Below are positions 15,451 through 24,495 of a stretch of DNA of 64,000 bases, in pieces. The DNA is from Streptomyces sp. yr375. GTDB lineage: Bacteria > Actinomycetota > Actinomycetes > Streptomycetales > Streptomycetaceae. The stretch covers positions 1 through 64,000 of the forward strand of contig NZ_FOFF01000015.1 in NCBI RefSeq assembly GCF_900110755.1. Reading direction: 5' to 3'. Within the stretch, counting starts at the first letter, position 1. Each line of letters starts with the position of its first letter. The position numbers and the translations under genes were made by a program. The notes beneath the pieces were generated by a model, which was not told the DNA's origin, ran no database searches, and saw only the letters and a list, made by a program, of their open reading frames with translations.

Positions 15451-17058
15451 ATTTCCCAACTCCTCTGTCATGAGTGCCCTCAGTCGCAGTGTCGTGCCCA
15501 GGCGTTGGAATGCCTCCGCCCAGTAGCCGCCGGCGCCGGGTGAGGCGTCCTCCGGTTCGTCGGGGACGGAGAGGAGGCCGTCAAGGCGGGCCGCTTCGGA
15601 GGGGTGCAGACAGCGTTCGGCCAGGCCCATGACGCCGCTGAAGCTCCAGGGGTAACTGCCCGCGTCCCGCGCGATGTTGAGCGCGTCGACCACGGCCCTG
15701 CCGAGGGGCGCGGCCCAGGGCACCGCGCAGACGCCGAGGAGTTGGAACGCCTCCGACAGGCCGTGCATCGCGATGAAACCGGCGACCCACTCGGCCCGTT
15801 CGCCCGCCGGCAGCGTGCTCAGCAGCTTTGACCGTTCGGCGAGGGAGACCGCGCCCGGACCGCCCGCGCCGGGTGCCGACGGCGCGCCGAGCAGCGCTCG
15901 CGACCAGTCGGCGTCCCGCTGTCGCACGGCGGCCCGGCACCAGGCCGCGTGCAGTTCGTCCAGCCAGTCGTCGGCCACCGGCAGCGCCACGATCTGTTCC
16001 GGCGTACGGCCGCCCAGTCGCGTCGGCCAGGTGGCGAGCGGGGCCGCCTCCACCAACTGGCCGAGCCACCAGGACCGTTCTCCCCGGCCGGGCGGTGCCT
16101 TGGCCGACACGCCGTCGCGTTCCATGGCCGCGTCGCACTCGTGGGGTGCCTCGACCAGGAGCGTCGGGGTGTTGCGGGTGTGGTCGACGGCCACGCACGC
16201 GCCGGCCCGGACGGCCATCCGCGCGGCGAGTGCCGAACCGGGCAGTGCCGACAGCAACTCGGCGGCCGTCGCCCGCACGTTGCGGCTGCGGTCCGCCAAC
16301 GCCTGTTCCAGGAACGGTTCGTCGCGCGGGCCGAGGCCGGTGCGCAGCGAGTCGAGGAACATCAGCCGGTCCTCGGCGCGCTCCGTCGGCCAGGTGGCCG
16401 CCAGCAGTTCACGGGCCGCGTCGGGGGTACGGGAGCGGATCGCCGCCAGAAGGCCGATCCGCTCGGCGAACAGGCCTTCCTGCCACAGCTTTTCGGTGCG
16501 TCGGGCGTCCTCCGGGCCCGGCGGCACGGTGTGGCCGCCCGGGGTCGCGCGCAGGGCGAACCGCCAGTCCGGGTTCAGCCGGGCCAGCCACAGGGCGCGC
16601 GGGCCGGCGAACTCCAGCGCGGCGGGCCGCAGATCGGTACGCCCGCGTGCCGCGTCGAGCAGTGCGGGGAGGGACTCGGCGGGTGCCGCGAACCCGCGCG
16701 CGTTCACCACTGTCAGCCACTGGGGCAGCAGCTCCCTCAGGTCCGGTGCCGTGCCTCGGCGACCGCCGGTGCCGGTGCCGGGGCGGTCGGCAAGGAGCAG
16801 GGCGAGCCGGCGGGCCGCGGCCGTGGGCAGCTCCGGGCGGGGGTCGTCGGCGGCCGGTTCCGGGAGGGGCGCGGCGCGGCCCGGTCGCAGGCCGGCGCGT
16901 CGGCGTACGGTCTCCGCGGCCGCCGCGTCCAGCAGGGCGGCCGGCGCGGTCCGGCCGGGGGGTGTTCCCGGGGGCGTACGGCGGTCCGTGCCGAGGAGGG
17001 CCGCGGTGAGCAGGTCCTCCCAGGTGGGCGGTGGGGGGACGGGCGGGGTGGCGTTCAT
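15430..17058 (-). CDS. DUF5691-type protein
   Basis: 542 residues with no membrane segment or metal motif. The opening (TWEDLLTAALLGTDRR) and the helical, HEAT-like middle (LFAERIGLLAAIRSRTPDAAR; LEQALADRSRNVRATAAELL) suggest an alpha-solenoid scaffold. DUF5691 is recalled to travel with SWIM-domain and MoxR/VWA genes, as here. It follows the SWIM gene by 67 bp in the same direction and is probably co-transcribed. The final residues SPSGV and the stop codon come from an intergenic repeat, so the C-terminus has been rewritten by that element. The molecular role is unknown. Confidence 0.7.
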   Translation of the reverse strand: MNATPPVPPPPTWEDLLTAALLGTDRRTPPGTPPGRTAPAALLDAAAAETVRRRAGLRPGRAAPLPEPAADDPRPELPTAAARRLALLLADRPGTGTGGRRGTAPDLRELLPQWLTVVNARGFAAPAESLPALLDAARGRTDLRPAALEFAGPRALWLARLNPDWRFALRATPGGHTVPPGPEDARRTEKLWQEGLFAERIGLLAAIRSRTPDAARELLAATWPTERAEDRLMFLDSLRTGLGPRDEPFLEQALADRSRNVRATAAELLSALPGSALAARMAVRAGACVAVDHTRNTPTLLVEAPHECDAAMERDGVSAKAPPGRGERSWWLGQLVEAAPLATWPTRLGGRTPEQIVALPVADDWLDELHAAWCRAAVRQRDADWSRALLGAPSAPGAGGPGAVSLAERSKLLSTLPAGERAEWVAGFIAMHGLSEAFQLLGVCAVPWAAPLGRAVVDALNIARDAGSYPWSFSGVMGLAERCLHPSEAARLDGLLSVPDEPEDASPGAGGYWAEAFQRLGTTLRLRALMTEELGNFSPSGV

Positions 17059-17125
17059 GAGACTCCCTTCTTTGCCGTTGTCGTCGCGGTTGCCGATGTA
17101 GTTGCTGTCGTTGCGGGGGGTGGGT

Positions 17126-18838
17126 TCAGCACAGGCGTACCGCCTCTCCCGGGCCGGTCGGCCAGGCCGTCAGCGGGGTGAAGCCGCGGTGGCCGCACTC
17201 GCCGAAGACCGTGACGGGGGCACCGCCCGAGAGGGCGACCAAACGCCACAGAGCGGGGCGGGAGACCGCTGCGGGGGTGAGGGGCAGGGCCGTGTCGCCG
17301 TCGGCGTCCGCCAGTTGCCAGGAGTCGCCGGCGGGGGTGGAGGCGGGGGTAGGGATGACGTCGGTCAGGGTTGTCGGGACCGACTCCAGCCAGGGGTCGT
17401 CGCGCAGGGTCTCGCCGTAGCGGGCGATCGCCTCGGTCGTCGTCATGCCTGAGGGGCGGGCGCTGGTGGGTGTGGGCGGGGCGAACTGCTTGGCGAGCGA
17501 CGCCCGTTGCTGTCCGGTGCCTGGGTGGGCGGACAGTTCGGCGTCGATGGTGAGGCCGACGGGCAGGGTCAGTTCCGGGGCGCGGCCTGCGGCACCGTAG
17601 GAGAGGAGGAGTGCGGTGCGGCCTGTGGTGGTGCCGTGGAGCCAGATGCGGCGGGTCGTCAGTTTCGGGTCGGGCGTGTCGTACTGGGCGAGGACCAGCC
17701 AGTCGTCCCGGACCGTTGGACCCTCCGGGGTGGAGGCCAGGCCCACGCGGGTGCGGACCGTGGCCGCGAGGGCGGCCGGCAGCCGCTCGCGGTGCAGCCA
17801 GCCCTGGTCGAGGAGGTGGAGCAGCGCGCACTCCTCCAGCAGCCGTTCCGGCCAGCCCGGACCGGATGCCGGGATCGACCCCAACTCCCGTACGCATGCG
17901 GCGAGTCCGGGTGCCTGGGCGTCGACCATGCGGGCCGCTGTCTCCTCCCACAGCGCGTATCCCGCCTGCTCGGCCGTGGCCAGGCCGGAGCGCAGGAGGT
18001 CGGCGAGGCGCTCCTCCAGTTCCGTCGCCCCGGCGGTGATCCGCTCGGCGCGCCGCTCCGCACGACGGCGCACGCCCTCCGGGTCGGCGGGACCGCCGGA
18101 CGCGGAGCCTGCGGAATCCGGTGAGTCCGCTGAACTCGCAGGGTCTGCCGAACTGGTTGAGCCTGCTGAACTCGCCGGGCCTGCCGAACTGGTTGAGCCT
18201 GCTGAACTCGCCGGGCCTGCCGGGCCTGCTGGGCCTGCCGAACTCGTTGAGCCTGCTGAACTCGCTGAGCCCGTCGAGCCCGCTGAACTCGCCGAGCCCG
18301 CCGAGCCCGCCGAACTCGCCGAGCCCCCCGAACTAGCTGGGCCCGCTGAACTCGCCGAACCCGCCGGTCCTGCTTCCCGTATCCCCTGCGCGTGCCCGCG
18401 ACCTGCGATCCACCGCTCCGCCCAGGCCGGGGGCCGCCCCGTCGGCACCGATGCCTCCCCCTCGGTCGACCAGAGCAGCAGCAGCCCGAGCACGTGCTTG
18501 CACGGGGACTTGCGGCTTGGGCAACTGCACAGGTACGCCAGGCCGGAGGCGGATACGGAGGTCGTGGGCGCGGAGGTTGCGGAGGTTGCGGGCGCGGGCG
18601 ATGTGTTCGTGGCGTCCACGACCGTCCGGTACGGCGTGCTGCCGCTGCCCGCGCACAGTCCCCACATCACTCCCACCCCCACTCTCACCCCCACCTCCTC
18701 GCCCTCCCCCTCTTTCGGGCGGCCTGTGCCAGACCAGCGGTCGGACGCGCCGAGTTGCCTTGCCGCTTCGCGTGACGCGGAGTCAGGCGCCAGTGCCAGC
18801 ACCTGATCCGCGGTCCAGCGCACCCCCTGCTCAGTCAT
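17126..18838 (-). CDS. SWIM zinc-finger protein (YehQ-like)
   Basis: About 570 residues. An N-terminal conserved block (VRWTADQVLALAPDSASRE) leads to a SWIM zinc-binding motif near residue 110 (YLCSCPSRKSPCKHVLGLLLLW, Cys-x-Cys...Cys-x-His). A ~85-residue Ser/Ala/Gly repeat follows, then a large alpha-helical C-terminal region. SWIM domains bind nucleic acid or protein. The gene is divergent from the MoxR gene, with only 165 bp between starts, and resembles E. coli yehQ beside yehL-yehM-yehP. It starts at the ATG (18838) of MTEQGVRW. Confidence 0.85.
   Translation of the reverse strand: MTEQGVRWTADQVLALAPDSASREAARQLGASDRWSGTGRPKEGEGEEVGVRVGVGVMWGLCAGSGSTPYRTVVDATNTSPAPATSATSAPTTSVSASGLAYLCSCPSRKSPCKHVLGLLLLWSTEGEASVPTGRPPAWAERWIAGRGHAQGIREAGPAGSASSAGPASSGGSASSAGSAGSASSAGSTGSASSAGSTSSAGPAGPAGPASSAGSTSSAGPASSAGSTSSADPASSADSPDSAGSASGGPADPEGVRRRAERRAERITAGATELEERLADLLRSGLATAEQAGYALWEETAARMVDAQAPGLAACVRELGSIPASGPGWPERLLEECALLHLLDQGWLHRERLPAALAATVRTRVGLASTPEGPTVRDDWLVLAQYDTPDPKLTTRRIWLHGTTTGRTALLLSYGAAGRAPELTLPVGLTIDAELSAHPGTGQQRASLAKQFAPPTPTSARPSGMTTTEAIARYGETLRDDPWLESVPTTLTDVIPTPASTPAGDSWQLADADGDTALPLTPAAVSRPALWRLVALSGGAPVTVFGECGHRGFTPLTAWPTGPGEAVRLC
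18118..18360 (-). repeat. in-frame 9/36-bp repeat in the SWIM gene
   Basis: A block built from 9-mers of the types GAACTCGCC, GGGCCTGCC, GAACTGGTT and GAGCCTGCT, arranged partly as a 36-bp higher-order unit, with copies that decay toward one end. It encodes a Ser-Ala-Gly linker of about 80 residues between the zinc finger and the C-terminal domain. Confidence 0.93.
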
Positions 18839-19003
18839 GACATCGAAGGTAGACGCCACCACTGACAATCGGTCCGCCGAGCGTCCGGCGGGCCCGGCCG
18901 CGAGGACGTTTTCGCAGGTCAGATCGCGTTGTCAGTGGGGTGGTGCAGGGTGGACACCAGATCCGAACCGGCAGAACCTGCCGAGCTGGAGGGGGCCTCA
19001 GCC

Positions 19004-20104
19004 ATGTCTGTGTCCGTAGATCCGACGTCCGTTCTGCGTCCGCACGCCGAGGACGCCTTCGCCGCTGAACTCGCCGCGCTGGCCGCGCAGGACGACCGGC
19101 CGCGTCCGGCCCGCTGGAAGCTGTCGCCGTGGGCCGTGGCGACGTACCTCCTCGGCGGCGTCCTGCCGGACGGCGCGGTGATCTCGCCGAAGTACGTGGG
19201 GCCGCGCCGCATCGTCGAGGTCGCCGTCAGCACCCTCGCCACCGATCGCGCCCTGCTCCTGCTCGGCGTCCCGGGCACGGCCAAGACGTGGGTCTCCGAG
19301 CACCTGGCGGCGGCGGTCAGCGGTGACTCGACGCTGCTCGTGCAGGGCACCGCCGGCACACCGGAGGAGGCGATCCGCTACGGCTGGAACTACGCGCAGT
19401 TGCTCGCGCAGGGGCCGAGCCGGGAGGCGCTGGTGCCCAGTCCCGTCATGCGGGCCATGGCGGAGGGGGCGACGGTACGGGTGGAGGAGCTGACGCGTAT
19501 TCCGGCCGACGTGCAGGACTCGCTCATCACGATTTTGTCCGAGAAGACGCTGCCGATACCGGAGTTGGGGCAGGAGGTGCAGGCCGTCCGCGGCTTCAAC
19601 GTCATCGCCACGGCGAACGACCGAGATCGGGGGATCAACGAGCTGTCCAGCGCTCTGCGTCGGCGTTTCAACACGGTGGTGCTGCCGCTGCCGGGGAGCG
19701 TCGAGGCCGAGGTCGGCATCGTCGCGCGGCGCGTCGAGCAGATCGGCCGCTCCCTCGACCTGCCGGCCGCACCCGACGGCATCGACGAGATCCGCCGCGT
19801 GGTGACCGTCTTCCGCGAACTGCGCGACGGCGTCACCACCGACGGCCGTACGAAGGTGAAGTCGCCGAGCGGCACGCTGTCCACCGCCGAGGCCATCTCC
19901 GTCGTCACCGGGGGGCTCGCGCTGGCCGCCCACTTCGGGGACGGCGTGCTGCGGTCGGGGGACGTCGCCGCGGGCGTCCTCGGCGCGGTCGTCCGCGATC
20001 CGGCGGCCGACCGGGTCGTCTGGCAGGAGTACCTGGAGGCGGTCGTACGGGAGCGCGCGGGCTGGGCGGACTTCTACCGCGCGTGCCGGGAGGTGAGCGC
20101 GTGA
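19004..20104 (+). CDS. MoxR-type AAA+ ATPase (YehL subgroup)
   Basis: 366 residues. Walker A is GVPGTAKT (88-95), Walker B/MoxR signature is VRVEELTRIPADVQDSL, sensor 1 is NVIATAND and the arginine finger is SSALRRRFNTV. MoxR ATPases work with VWA proteins as chaperones that insert cofactors or remodel complexes; the matching VWA gene is third in this operon. A 40-residue N-terminal region containing RWKLSPWAVATYLLGG fits the YehL subfamily. The ATG at 19004 has GGAGGGGG about 9 nt upstream. It probably forms an operon with the DUF5682 and VWA genes. Confidence 0.9.
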   Translation: MSVSVDPTSVLRPHAEDAFAAELAALAAQDDRPRPARWKLSPWAVATYLLGGVLPDGAVISPKYVGPRRIVEVAVSTLATDRALLLLGVPGTAKTWVSEHLAAAVSGDSTLLVQGTAGTPEEAIRYGWNYAQLLAQGPSREALVPSPVMRAMAEGATVRVEELTRIPADVQDSLITILSEKTLPIPELGQEVQAVRGFNVIATANDRDRGINELSSALRRRFNTVVLPLPGSVEAEVGIVARRVEQIGRSLDLPAAPDGIDEIRRVVTVFRELRDGVTTDGRTKVKSPSGTLSTAEAISVVTGGLALAAHFGDGVLRSGDVAAGVLGAVVRDPAADRVVWQEYLEAVVRERAGWADFYRACREVSA

Positions 20105-20207
20105 ACAGGCAGAGCAGGGAGAACAGGGTGTCGGTCTCGGTTTGGGGAACGGGGAGGGTGGCTGTGTACGACGACACGAAGTGGCCGCGCAGGTGTCGGG
20201 GGGCGGG

Positions 20208-23030
20208 ATGACGGGCGCGGCGGCGGGGTGGCCGTTGCTGCTCGGGGTACGGCATCACGGGCCGGGGTCGGCGCGGGCGGTGCGGGCGGCTCTGGCGGCC
20301 GCCCGGCCCCGGACCGTGCTGATCGAGGGGCCGCCCGAGGCCGACGCGCTGATCCCGCTCGTAGCCGACGAGGACATGCGACCGCCGGTCGCGCTGCTCG
20401 CCCACGCCGTCGACGAGCCCGGCCGGTCGGCCTTCTGGCCGTTCGCCGAGTTCTCCCCGGAGTGGGTCGCACTCCGCTGGGCCCTGGAACACGGGGTTCC
20501 GGCCCGCTTCATCGACCTCCCGGCCACACACTCGCTGGCGTGGGAGGGGGAGGAGGCACCCGGAGCCGGTGGTGTGCCCGGCGGTGATGGGGTGTGCGGG
20601 GACCCCCTAGGGGTGTTGGCCGGGCTCGCCGGACATGACGATGTCGAGCGGTGGTGGGAGGACGTCGTCGAGCATCGGACCGGCGGGGCCGAGGCGGATC
20701 CGTTCGCTCCGTTCGCTGTGCTCGAGGAGGCCATGGGGGTGTTGCGGGAGGCGTACGGGGACGGCCTGGCAGGGCGCGGCCGGGACCTGGTGAGGGAGGC
20801 TCACATGCGGGGCCAGGTGCGGGCGGCGCAGCGGGAGTTCGGGGCGGACGGGGTGGCCGTGGTGTGCGGGGCGTGGCATGTGCCCGCGCTGCGCCGGAAG
20901 GGGTCCGTCGCCGCCGACCGGGCGCTGCTCAAGGGGCTGCCCAAGGTCAAGGCCGACCTGACCTGGGTGCCGTGGACGCACCGCAGGCTGGCCCGGGCCG
21001 GCGGGTACGGCGCGGGCATCGACTCGCCGGGCTGGTACGCGCATCTGTTCGGCGCGCCGGACCGGCCGGTCGAGCGCTGGCTGACGAAGGTGGCGGTCCT
21101 GCTGCGCGCGGAGGACCGGATCGTGTCCCCCGCGCACGTCATCGAGGCGGTCCGGCTGGCCGAGACGCTCGCCGCGCTGCGCGGCCGGCCGCTGCCCGGT
21201 CTCGGCGAGACGACCGACGCCGTGCGCGCGGTGCTGTGCGAGGGGTCGGACGTCCCGCTGGCGCTGGTGCGCGACCGCCTGGTGGTCGGGGACGTGTTGG
21301 GCGAGGTCCCGGTCGGCGCGCCCGCCGTGCCGTTGCAGCGTGACCTCGACCGGCTCCAGCGCCGGCTGCGGCTCAAGCCGGAGGCGGCGGAGAGGGAGCT
21401 CTCGCTCGATCTGCGCAAGGAGAACGACGCCGAGCGCGGCAGGCTGCTGCACCGGCTGCGGCTGCTGCGCGTCGACTGGGGCGAGCCGGCCGCCTCGCAC
21501 GGCAGCACGGGGACCTTCCGGGAGACGTGGCGGCTGCGGTGGGAGCCAGAGCTGTCCGTGCGGGTCGCCGAGGCGGGGGTGTGGGGGACGACCGTGCTCG
21601 CCGCGGCCACCGCCAAGGCGGAGGCGGACGCCGTCGGCGCGGGCGGTCTCGCCGAGGTGACCGGGCTCGCCGAGCGCTGCCTCCTGGCCGGGCTGCCGGA
21701 CGCGCTGCCGACGGTGATGCGGGTCCTGGCCGACCGGGCGGCCCTCGACACGGACGTCGGCCACCTCGCCCAGGCCCTGCCCGCGCTCGTCCGCTCCCTC
21801 CGCTACGGCGACGTACGCGGCACCGACACCCGCGCCCTGGCGGAAGTGGCCGCGGGCCTCGCCGAACGGATCTTCGTCGGCCTCCCCCCGGCCTGCACCT
21901 CACTCGGCACGGACGCGGCGGAAGAGATGCGACGCCACATTGACGCCGTACACGGGGCGGTGCGGATGCTTGCCGAGGCGAGTGAGTGTGGTGAGGCCGC
22001 CGGGGTTGCTGATCCCGGTGAGCTCGGCCAGTCGGTTGATCCCGTTGAGCTCGGCGGGTCTGGTGAGGTCGCCGAGCCCGGTGATCCCGTTGAGTTCGGC
22101 GGGTTTGGTGAGGGTGCTGAGCCCGGTTGGCCTGGTGAGGCCACTGGGTCCGGTGGGTCCAGTGAGTCTGGTGAAGCCGCCGAGGTTGCTGAGCCCGGTG
22201 GTGTCACTGAGCCTGGTGGGCCTGGTGGGCCTGGTGGGCCTGGTGGGCCTGGTGAATCGGGTGAGCCCTTCGGGTCTGATGAGTCCGGTGATCTCACTGA
22301 GGCCAGTGGGGCCACGGGGTCCAGTGATCCCGGTGAGCCCGCTGCTCTGGCCGTCCGCTGGCGGGGGGTGTTGCGGGTGCTGGGTGGGCGGGGGAGTGTG
22401 GCCGGTGTTGTTCGGGGGCGGGCCGTGCGGTTGCTGTTGGACGGCGGGGAGTTGGAGCCGGACGAGGCGGCGCGGCTCATGGGGCTCGCCCTGTCGCCGG
22501 GGACGCCGCCGTCGGAGGCGGCCGCCTGGATCGAGGGCTTCGTCGGCGGCGGCTCCGGGGGCGGGCTGCTGCTCGTGCATGACGAACGGCTGCTCGCGCT
22601 GGTCGACGGGTGGCTCACGGCGGTGCCGGCGGCGGCGTTCACGGATGTGCTGCCGTTGCTGCGGCGGACGTTCTCGGCGTACGAGCCGGGGGTGCGCAGA
22701 ACGCTCGGGGAGCTGGTCCGGCGTGGTCCGGGGGAGCGGAAGAGCGGGCCGGGGGCGGGGACCGGGACGCCCGGGTTCGCAGCCGGGCTCGACACGGGGC
22801 GCGCGGACGCCGTCCTGCCGGTGGTGCGGCTGCTGCTGGGACTGGCTGCCGGCGGTGCCAGTGGTGCCAGCAGCGCCGGTGATGCCAGCGGTGCCCGTGA
22901 TGGCAGTGGTGTCTGTGGTGCCGGTGATGCCAGTAGTGCCAGAGGTGCCGGTGCTGCCAGAGGTGCCAGAGGGCCCAGTGGTGCCAACAGTGCCGGTGAT
23001 GTCGACCAGCTTGCGGAGGTGAGGGCGTGA
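20208..23030 (+). CDS. DUF5682-family protein (YehM-like)
   Basis: About 940 residues. The N-terminus has the family opening (GVRHHGPGSARAVRAAL and VLIEGPPEAD), which resembles an erythromycin-esterase/TraB-like fold with His-His and Glu residues that could bind metal. The middle is helical and the C-terminal third is broken by Gly/Ser/Pro/Glu repeats (22010-22330) and Gly/Ala/Ser repeats (22850-22995). It lies between the MoxR and VWA genes and shares a 4-bp overlap with the latter. ATG 20208 follows a GGGGGGCGGG stretch; GTG at 20193 is possible. Enzymatic activity is unproven. Family name is from memory. Confidence 0.8.
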   Translation: MTGAAAGWPLLLGVRHHGPGSARAVRAALAAARPRTVLIEGPPEADALIPLVADEDMRPPVALLAHAVDEPGRSAFWPFAEFSPEWVALRWALEHGVPARFIDLPATHSLAWEGEEAPGAGGVPGGDGVCGDPLGVLAGLAGHDDVERWWEDVVEHRTGGAEADPFAPFAVLEEAMGVLREAYGDGLAGRGRDLVREAHMRGQVRAAQREFGADGVAVVCGAWHVPALRRKGSVAADRALLKGLPKVKADLTWVPWTHRRLARAGGYGAGIDSPGWYAHLFGAPDRPVERWLTKVAVLLRAEDRIVSPAHVIEAVRLAETLAALRGRPLPGLGETTDAVRAVLCEGSDVPLALVRDRLVVGDVLGEVPVGAPAVPLQRDLDRLQRRLRLKPEAAERELSLDLRKENDAERGRLLHRLRLLRVDWGEPAASHGSTGTFRETWRLRWEPELSVRVAEAGVWGTTVLAAATAKAEADAVGAGGLAEVTGLAERCLLAGLPDALPTVMRVLADRAALDTDVGHLAQALPALVRSLRYGDVRGTDTRALAEVAAGLAERIFVGLPPACTSLGTDAAEEMRRHIDAVHGAVRMLAEASECGEAAGVADPGELGQSVDPVELGGSGEVAEPGDPVEFGGFGEGAEPGWPGEATGSGGSSESGEAAEVAEPGGVTEPGGPGGPGGPGGPGESGEPFGSDESGDLTEASGATGSSDPGEPAALAVRWRGVLRVLGGRGSVAGVVRGRAVRLLLDGGELEPDEAARLMGLALSPGTPPSEAAAWIEGFVGGGSGGGLLLVHDERLLALVDGWLTAVPAAAFTDVLPLLRRTFSAYEPGVRRTLGELVRRGPGERKSGPGAGTGTPGFAAGLDTGRADAVLPVVRLLLGLAAGGASGASSAGDASGARDGSGVCGAGDASSARGAGAARGARGPSGANSAGDVDQLAEVRA
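22010..22330 (+). repeat. in-frame 9-bp-based repeat in DUF5682 gene
   Basis: A long run of diverged 9-mers of the GGTGAGCCC/GGTGAGGTC type, with one homogeneous patch of GGTGGGCCT at about 22214-22249. It encodes a linker of Gly, Pro, Glu, Ser and Val. Its composition parallels the repeat in the SWIM gene of the same cluster. Confidence 0.92.
22850..22995 (+). repeat. second in-frame repeat in DUF5682 gene
   Basis: 9-mers of the GGTGCCAGT/GGTGATGCC type encode a Gly/Ala/Ser/Asp tail just before the conserved end of the protein (VDQLAEVRA). Confidence 0.9.
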
Positions 23031-24190
23031 CCACGACCGACGTCACGATGGCGGTGGGCATGGACGACGCTGGGCCGGAGCGGTTGCGGCGTTGGCGGTT
23101 GGTGCTTGGGGGTGATGCGGCGGACGGTACCGGGCAGGGGTTGACCGGGCGGGATGTTGCGATGGACGGGGCGCTCGGCGCGCTCTACGGGGCGGGCGAC
23201 CGGGCGGCGGGGCTCGGGGCGTCGGCGCCGTCCGTGGCCCGCTGGCTCGGGGACATCCGTAGGTACTTCCCGTCCTCCGTCGTGCAGGTCATGCAGCGCG
23301 ACGCCATCGACCGGCTCGGGCTGTCCGCGCTGCTGCTGGAGCCGGAGATGCTGGAGGCGGTGGAGGCCGACGTGCATCTCGTCGGCACGCTGCTCGCCCT
23401 CAACCAGGCGATGCCGGAGACGACGAAGGAGACGGCGCGGGCGGTCGTCCGCAAGGTCGTCGACGAACTGGAGGCGCGGCTCGCCACCCGCACCCGGGCC
23501 GCGCTCACCGGCGCCCTCGACCGGGGCGCGCGGGTCAGCCGGCCGCGCCACCACGACATCGACTGGAACCGCACGATCGCCGCCAACCTCAAGCACTACC
23601 TGCCCGAGTACGGGACGGTCGTGCCCGAGCGGCTCGTCGGGTACGGGCGGGCGTCGCGGTCCGTGCGGAAGGAGGTGATCCTCTGCGTCGACCAGTCGGG
23701 GTCGATGGCGCCGTCGGTGGTGTACGCGTCGGTGTTCGGGGCGGTGCTGGCGTCGATGCGGTCGATCGCGACCCGGCTCGTCGTCTTCGACACGGCGGTC
23801 GCCGACCTCACCGACCTGCTCGACGACCCGGTGGACGTCGTGTTCGGCACCCGGCTCGGCGGCGGCACGGACATCAACCGGGCGCTCGCGTACTGCCAGA
23901 AGCAGATCACCCGCCCGGCGGACACGGTGGTGGTGCTGATCAGCGACCTGTACGAGGGCGGGATACGCAACGAGATGCTCAAGCGGGTCGCGGCGATGAA
24001 GGCGTCGGGCGTGCAGTTCGTCGCGCTGCTCGCGCTGTCAGACGAAGGGGCGCCGGCCTACGACCGGGAGCACGCGGCAGCGCTCGCGGCGCTGGGCGTA
24101 CCGGCGTTCGCCTGCACCCCCGAGCTGTTCCCGGAGATCATGGCGGCGGCGTTGGAGAAGCGCCCGCTGCCCGTCCCGGACACCGCCTGA
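23027..24190 (+). CDS. VWA-domain protein (YehP-like)
   Basis: 387 residues. A helical N-terminal half (residues ~15-200) is followed by a von Willebrand A domain with a complete MIDAS: Asp222-x-Ser224-x-Ser226 in CVDQSGSM, a Thr in GGGTDIN, and Asp in LISDLYEGG. Such proteins bind Mg2+ and act as the client-recognising partner of MoxR ATPases (compare RavA-ViaA, NorQ-NorD). The GTG start overlaps the stop of the DUF5682 gene (GTGA), showing translational coupling. The client is unknown. Confidence 0.92.
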   Translation: MTTTDVTMAVGMDDAGPERLRRWRLVLGGDAADGTGQGLTGRDVAMDGALGALYGAGDRAAGLGASAPSVARWLGDIRRYFPSSVVQVMQRDAIDRLGLSALLLEPEMLEAVEADVHLVGTLLALNQAMPETTKETARAVVRKVVDELEARLATRTRAALTGALDRGARVSRPRHHDIDWNRTIAANLKHYLPEYGTVVPERLVGYGRASRSVRKEVILCVDQSGSMAPSVVYASVFGAVLASMRSIATRLVVFDTAVADLTDLLDDPVDVVFGTRLGGGTDINRALAYCQKQITRPADTVVVLISDLYEGGIRNEMLKRVAAMKASGVQFVALLALSDEGAPAYDREHAAALAALGVPAFACTPELFPEIMAAALEKRPLPVPDTA

Positions 24191-24495
24191 GGACCGCCCC
24201 CACCTCCTGGCCACCCCCCTCCCCGCCACCTCCTCACCCCCTGCCTACGCCCTCCCCGCCTCCTCACCGGCGGCACTCGGTGCCAGTGAGGGCGGCATCA
24301 TGTGACAGGTATCACCGCTCAGGTGGGACTCGCGATTTAGAGGCCTCCCGCAAGCAGCGCTAACCTGCGAGGCGGACATGCCGCGCGCTCGGACACCGTG
24401 TGCGCCTCCCCTGTGACTAGCGGACGTCACGTTGCCCTTCGCGGCACGCCCACGCATCCAACGAACCGCGAGATCACTGATAGGGACGGAAGCGC
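24191..24495. other. intergenic region upstream of sucC
   Basis: The first half is C/T-rich with no clear structure. The second half should hold the sucCD promoter; the best candidate is TTAGAG, 18-nt spacer, TAACCT (about 24336-24366), which is a weak match. No operator-like palindrome was seen. Confidence 0.4.

Noticed and set aside
18118..18360. CRISPR-like repeat array
   Set aside because: Units are 9-mers without unique spacers, in frame with a protein, and there are no cas genes nearby.
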